From CAZTAR01 sp043813895 (lineage in GTDB: Bacteria; Planctomycetota; Phycisphaerae; UBA1845; UTPLA1): a stretch of 8,642 bases of DNA. The notes beneath the pieces were generated by a model. That model was not told the origin of the DNA. It did no database searches and saw only the letters and a list, made by a program, of their open reading frames with translations. Positions 5,394-8,642 of this stretch are shown piece after piece (position 1 is the first letter of the stretch; the number at the start of each line of letters is the position of its first letter). The stretch lies in the NCBI GenBank assembly GCA_043813895.1, contig JBDRKQ010000139.1, positions 1 through 8,642 on the forward strand, read 5' to 3'. A program made the translations under genes and the position numbers.

Positions 5394-7655
5394 TCATCCC
5401 AGTAGCGCGTCGACGAACGCGCCAATGTCCTCCGGCGTAACCTCACAATCCTCGTTGACGTCGGCTGCGCAGCGCTCGGCGTCGTTGGCCGGGCCTGTGA
5501 GCAGCGCGTCCACGAAGTTCGCGATATCCAAGCCGTTTACGTCACCGGTGCCATCCATGTCGCCCGGCAGGATGCCCGTACAGACGGCCGTGTCGATGCT
5601 CCACGAGATCGCAATGTCATCGATGTTCCAACCGCAATACCGCCAGCCGCCGTCGGTGGCGCCCATCGTCCACCGCAGGTACACCGTGGCTTGGTTGTCG
5701 GCGATGCTCGAAATGTCGAACTCCTGATAGACCCAGTCCTCGTCCGTCACCTCGACGGTGTTTTCCCAGAGGGTGGTCCAACTTGAGCCGTTATTGCTGA
5801 TGCGAACGTAAGCGTGGTCGTACAGGGGCTGTTCGACGCCTAGCCACCGCCAGAATGAGAGCGTCAGCCCCGTGTACCCGGTGCAGTCCAAAGCGGGGCT
5901 CGTCAGATGCGTCTGCGACAGACTGTTGGCATAGTCGCCGTTCAGGTTGTAGCCATAGACGTTGCTCCCCGTGTGACCGCTCGTGGGGTCAGGTCCGCCG
6001 TACTCGCCGCCGCCGCCGGTCGGCACGCCGTACGCCCATTGCCCCTGCGTGGTCCAACCCGGATTCGTATCCAGCGGGAACTCATGCACGACGTAGGTCG
6101 GCGTGGTGACGGAGGCCGTATAGGTCACCGTCGGCGCCCCGGCAGGCGCGTAATTGACGCCGCTGCTCGTGCCGGTCGCGCTGAAGTAAAACTCCGGCGT
6201 GTCGTAGCAACCCGGTGCGGGCAAAGTCACTTCGTACGAATCACCGCCTAGCAGCGTCAAAGGTACGCTCTGAAGTGCGCCACCGTCATACCGGTAGAAC
6301 ATCGCGGCACTGCCGCCGACGAGGTCTTCGCCGATGGGGATGACATCAACGTTGACGACCTCCGCCTGGCCCGGCGTCATTCCCTCGGGCAAGCCGTTGG
6401 GGAAAACAAATCGCGTTTGCACTTGCGACATGGCCCATTCTGAAAGGTGAAGGATGGCCGGCAGGTTCTCCTCGCATGTCGGCAGGATTTGTGCCGGGGG
6501 CAACTCGAATCCGTAGGCGCCGGTATCGCGAAGCTCGATCGTGAAACCGAAAACGCCCTGGTCTCCGTAGGCCCAATCGACCGAGCCGCCGCTCGCCTGG
6601 TAAATCGTTTCGCAGATCGGTCCGGGCTCATAGTACTTGCCGTGTACCGCCTGGATCAGACCCTGCATCGTGTTGCCGAGGTTGAGGAATGTCGTTCGAT
6701 CGGGTTCCGGCGGACCCCCGACGCACTCGTTGCCGAACGGCCACAGGATGAGTTGCGAGTAGCTATGGTAGTCCATGTACGAGATCAACCGGGGATGGGC
6801 GGCAATGAAATCGCTCAAAGCGGTCGTCTCGGGTTCGCTGAACGGAGACGGGCCGCGATAGAGGTCGTCGCCCGTATAGCCGCTCGAACCGCCGCCGCCC
6901 CAGCCGTAGGCCCAGTTGCGGTTCAAGTCCACGCCGTAGGTCCCGTCACCGTTGTTCCGCCGATTCTTCCGCCACAGCCGGTACGTGTTCCACGTGTATT
7001 CGTATCCGTCCGGATTCGCGCACGGCGCGAGGTAGATATCCAACCCGTCGACGAGGGCGGCTGCGTTCGGGTCCGTGTCGTAGTTGTTGACCAGGTGATC
7101 CGCGAGGTAGAGCACGACCGGGGCGGTGATCCACTCCCGGCAGTGGATGAGCGAATGATAGAAGACGGCGGGTTTGTTGCTGCCGCCGGGCCCCGTGATG
7201 TGCAGTACCCAGATGTCGCGGCCCTCGATCGACGTGCCGATGCTGAAGACCTCGCACAAGTCCGGACGCGCGGTCACGAGGTCGTTGATGAACTGGATGA
7301 GTTGCGCGCGGGTCTTGTAGGCGTCCCAGTCGCCGCGACCTGCGGGTTGCCGCTCCAGTTCGATGAGTTCCTGGATGTTCTGGTGGAGGACCTCGAAGCT
7401 CAGGCCGCTCGCCTGAAGCTCGTCCATTCTGTCGGGGGCGATCACGACTTCCAGCGATCTGATCCCGGGATAGTCGCTCAGAATCGTCGTGGCGAAGCCT
7501 TCCAACTGCTTCAACTCCGCCGCGGTCCTGACATCGACGCGGACGATCTTGTAGTCCGTCAGGTCAACGAGCTCGGCCGACGCGACCCCGATGAACGAGA
7601 ACGAGGCCCCCAGGACAACCAGGACACAAACAACGACTTCGAATCGCTTGGACAT
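5394..7655 (-). CDS. secreted M14 zinc carboxypeptidase with propeptide and dockerin-like C-terminus
   Basis: A 753-residue exported metallopeptidase that removes C-terminal residues from peptides. The signal peptide is 1-27 (cut after ASA), and a propeptide resembling those of pancreatic procarboxypeptidases spans about 33-100. The catalytic domain (about 110-408) has zinc ligands His171 and Glu174 (HCREWIT) and His297 (YHSYSQ), substrate-binding Arg229 (LWRK), Asn245 and Arg246 (DLNRNW), Tyr352 (IYQASGGS) and general base Glu374 (FTIELRDTG). Spacings equal those of carboxypeptidase A. The specificity position (Ile255 in CPA, Asp in CPB) is Val359, suggesting preference for hydrophobic or aromatic ends. 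Next come a beta-rich linker (about 415-520), a MAM/jelly-roll-like domain (about 525-688) and two dockerin-like Ca loops (GDMDGTGDVNGLD from 698; ADVNEDCEVTPED from 731). ATG 7655 is chosen for its signal peptide and the AGGGGA six bases upstream. The frame stays open to 7949, but that stretch is promoter and leader. Confidence 0.95.
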   Translation of the reverse strand: MSKRFEVVVCVLVVLGASFSFIGVASAELVDLTDYKIVRVDVRTAAELKQLEGFATTILSDYPGIRSLEVVIAPDRMDELQASGLSFEVLHQNIQELIELERQPAGRGDWDAYKTRAQLIQFINDLVTARPDLCEVFSIGTSIEGRDIWVLHITGPGGSNKPAVFYHSLIHCREWITAPVVLYLADHLVNNYDTDPNAAALVDGLDIYLAPCANPDGYEYTWNTYRLWRKNRRNNGDGTYGVDLNRNWAYGWGGGGSSGYTGDDLYRGPSPFSEPETTALSDFIAAHPRLISYMDYHSYSQLILWPFGNECVGGPPEPDRTTFLNLGNTMQGLIQAVHGKYYEPGPICETIYQASGGSVDWAYGDQGVFGFTIELRDTGAYGFELPPAQILPTCEENLPAILHLSEWAMSQVQTRFVFPNGLPEGMTPGQAEVVNVDVIPIGEDLVGGSAAMFYRYDGGALQSVPLTLLGGDSYEVTLPAPGCYDTPEFYFSATGTSSGVNYAPAGAPTVTYTASVTTPTYVVHEFPLDTNPGWTTQGQWAYGVPTGGGGEYGGPDPTSGHTGSNVYGYNLNGDYANSLSQTHLTSPALDCTGYTGLTLSFWRWLGVEQPLYDHAYVRISNNGSSWTTLWENTVEVTDEDWVYQEFDISSIADNQATVYLRWTMGATDGGWRYCGWNIDDIAISWSIDTAVCTGILPGDMDGTGDVNGLDIANFVDALLTGPANDAERCAADVNEDCEVTPEDIGAFVDALLG

Positions 7656-7661
7656 TGATGA

Positions 7662-7667
7662 TCCCCT
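7662..7667 (-). promoter_or_regulatory. ribosome binding site of the carboxypeptidase gene
   Basis: AGGGGA on the minus strand, six bases before ATG 7655. It supports this start over earlier in-frame codons that lack a signal peptide. Confidence 0.6.
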
Positions 7668-7753
7668 TGGTGCAGGCGTGACGAGCAAAGACCGACGGCG
7701 CGGCGTCATCCCTCTCCTATCGGATATTTTCCCTCGGCTCGCTCGTGAATGAG

Positions 7754-7782
7754 ATTGTACCATATTCCACCCCCGCCCACAA
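7754..7782 (-). promoter_or_regulatory. extended -10 promoter of the carboxypeptidase gene
   Basis: On the minus strand the -10 box is TACAAT (7754-7759, five of six), preceded by TGG so that it forms an extended -10 (TGnTACAAT). A -35 TTGTGG (7777-7782) lies 17 bases upstream. Transcription would start near 7747, giving a leader of about 90 bases. Confidence 0.55.
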
Positions 7783-7805
7783 AAGGACCTGCGAATCTGG
7801 TGTTC

Positions 7806-7834
7806 TTGACGCCCGAGAAGCCTGGGCTTAGGCT
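7806..7834 (+). promoter_or_regulatory. candidate promoter of sdhC
   Basis: TTGACG (7806-7811, five of six) and TAGGCT (7829-7834, three of six, but including the most conserved T, A and final T) are 17 bases apart. A start near 7841 would leave about 68 bases of leader before the TTG at 7909. It is back-to-back with the carboxypeptidase promoter. Confidence 0.35.
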
Positions 7835-7895
7835 GGCTACCCTGTTCCGAGGGCAGGCAACTCGCCTGTAAATGGTCCGGTACTGGTCTACTACT

Positions 7896-7900
7896 GAGGA
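7896..7900 (+). promoter_or_regulatory. ribosome binding site of sdhC
   Basis: GAGGA, eight bases before the TTG at 7909. It supports that codon as the start, because no in-frame ATG occurs before the first heme-ligand helix. Confidence 0.55.
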
Positions 7901-7908
7901 CACAAGCC

Positions 7909-8642
7909 TTGGCCGCAGCAAACTTCGATCCCCAACATCTCGACAACAAATACCACTTCCTTCTGCGAAAACTTCATTCTCTCACCGGCATTGTCCCCGT
8001 GGGCTTGTTCCTCATCGAGCACATGCTGACGAACTCACGGGCGTTCCACTGGTGGGGGCTCTTCCAGAGCGGGCCGCAGCAGTTCAATGACGGCGTCCAC
8101 TTCCTGCACAGCCTGCCGTTCCTCCCGTTTCTGGAGATATTCGGCATCTTCCTGCCGCTCGCGTTTCACGCGATCTACGGCGTGGTCATCTGGCTGACCG
8201 GCCGGAGCAACGTGACCGCCTATCCCCATGCGGACAACTGGCGGTACACGCTTCAGCGAATCAGCGGCATCGTCGTCTTCCTGTTCGTCATCCTGCACCT
8301 GCTGAAGTTCAGGTTTGCGCATTGGATCGGTTGGGGGAAGGAGTTCATGGATCACGAGCTGGCCGACAAGTTCGAGATCACGCGAAACGGCCTCATGGCG
8401 TGGAGCCCCGGCGGCGAGGGCGGCGCGGCCGTCGCGGCGTGGATCACGCTCAGCATCTACTGGATCGGGCTCACCGCGGCATGCTTCCACTTTGCCAACG
8501 GCATCTGGGGCTTCTGCATCTCGTGGGGCATCACGATCGGCAAGCAGGCCCAGAGACGCATGGGCGTCCTCGCCGCGTTCGTCGGGCTGGTCTTGTTCGC
8601 CTGGGGCAGTCTCGGCCTCTACGCGTTTGCGACGGCGCCGGG
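7909..8642 (+). CDS. sdhC: succinate dehydrogenase cytochrome b558 subunit (SdhC), 3' end cut off
   Basis: This is the membrane anchor of complex II, which carries heme b and passes electrons from succinate oxidation to the quinone pool. It is the B. subtilis-type single-anchor form with five membrane helices. The frame runs from TTG 7909 through 244 codons to the window edge without a stop. Motifs align with B. subtilis SdhC almost throughout: RKLHSLTG (20-27), VPVGLFLIEH (29-38), DSLP-like HSLPFLPFLEIFGIFLPL (67-84), FHAIYGV (86-92), LQRISGI (115-121) and FHFANGIWGF (193-202). The four heme ligands of that protein correspond to His38, His87, His130 and His194 here, all conserved. Helices are about 24-43, 71-97, 115-134, 176-197 and 219-241. 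The usual partners sdhA and sdhB would be expected just beyond the window. The start is TTG with GAGGA eight bases before. Little more than the C-terminal tail seems missing. Confidence 0.93.
   Translation, partial: MAAANFDPQHLDNKYHFLLRKLHSLTGIVPVGLFLIEHMLTNSRAFHWWGLFQSGPQQFNDGVHFLHSLPFLPFLEIFGIFLPLAFHAIYGVVIWLTGRSNVTAYPHADNWRYTLQRISGIVVFLFVILHLLKFRFAHWIGWGKEFMDHELADKFEITRNGLMAWSPGGEGGAAVAAWITLSIYWIGLTAACFHFANGIWGFCISWGITIGKQAQRRMGVLAAFVGLVLFAWGSLGLYAFATAP

Noticed and set aside
6447..7658. Open frame of about 400 codons on the plus strand opposite the carboxypeptidase gene
   Set aside because: It lies fully antisense to a gene with complete M14 motifs. Its translation (runs of VxVRDxxR-type residues, no domain) is the usual shadow of a GC-rich gene.
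7818..7834. AGCCT...AGGCT dyad before sdhC as a terminator
   Set aside because: The stem is only five pairs and no T-run follows. It overlaps the candidate sdhC promoter and is better treated as incidental.
7656..7949. In-frame upstream extension of the carboxypeptidase by 98 codons
   Set aside because: It would bury the signal peptide internally and read through the likely promoter. The residues look random.
7872..8090. Short plus-strand ATG frame overlapping the sdhC start
   Set aside because: It is in a different frame from the SdhC homology, has no domain, and covers the sdhC ribosome binding site.
8035..8490. Minus-strand open frame of 151 codons opposite sdhC
   Set aside because: The plus strand here encodes conserved SdhC helices and heme ligands. 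The minus frame is a charged, low-complexity shadow.

Overview
The window is GC-rich bacterial chromosomal DNA. It most likely comes from a planctomycete, perhaps of the Phycisphaerae type. The main clue is the end of the secreted carboxypeptidase at 5394-7655: a pair of dockerin-like Ca-binding loops of the form GDxDGxGxVNxxDI...FVDALL, a pattern common on exported planctomycete proteins. Lineage is inferred from family knowledge, not measured.

Layout from left to right: (1) 1-138, an open frame that may be the 3' end of an upstream gene. (2) About 360-1385 (+), a XerD-type tyrosine recombinase with all six catalytic residues and an uncertain N-terminus. (3) 1402-2139 (-), a pteridine-reductase-type short-chain dehydrogenase, convergent with xerD, with a GTG start, a strong ribosome binding site and a likely promoter. 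(4) 2252-2337, two facing REP-like palindromes whose stems differ by a compensatory base pair. (5) 2374-2898 (-), a small unrecognised protein with a signal/anchor segment and a second membrane segment, translationally coupled to (6) 2895-3863 (-), a CbpA-like DnaJ co-chaperone without zinc fingers. The dnaJ promoter has a perfect TATAAT and is followed by a strong hairpin in the leader. (7) 4005-5237 (+), a nitrilase-superfamily amidohydrolase transcribed divergently from dnaJ, with an intact Glu-Lys-Cys triad and an extra C-terminal region resembling a second, triad-less nitrilase half. (8) 5394-7655 (-), a secreted M14 zinc carboxypeptidase (signal peptide, propeptide, catalytic domain, beta-rich C-terminal domains, dockerin-like pair) with a recognisable extended -10 promoter. 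(9) 7909 to the window end (+), the start of sdhC (succinate dehydrogenase cytochrome b558 subunit), beginning at TTG and cut by the window edge.

The genes do not form one pathway. The only clear operon is the dnaJ-like gene plus the overlapping membrane protein gene. The rest are housekeeping genes (recombinase, pterin/folate reductase, respiratory complex II) and an exported peptidase. I see no phage, CRISPR, toxin-antitoxin or biosynthetic cluster. The points most worth a second look are the REP-like pair, the dnaJ leader hairpin, the coupled co-chaperone/membrane protein pair, and the nitrilase with a degenerate second half.
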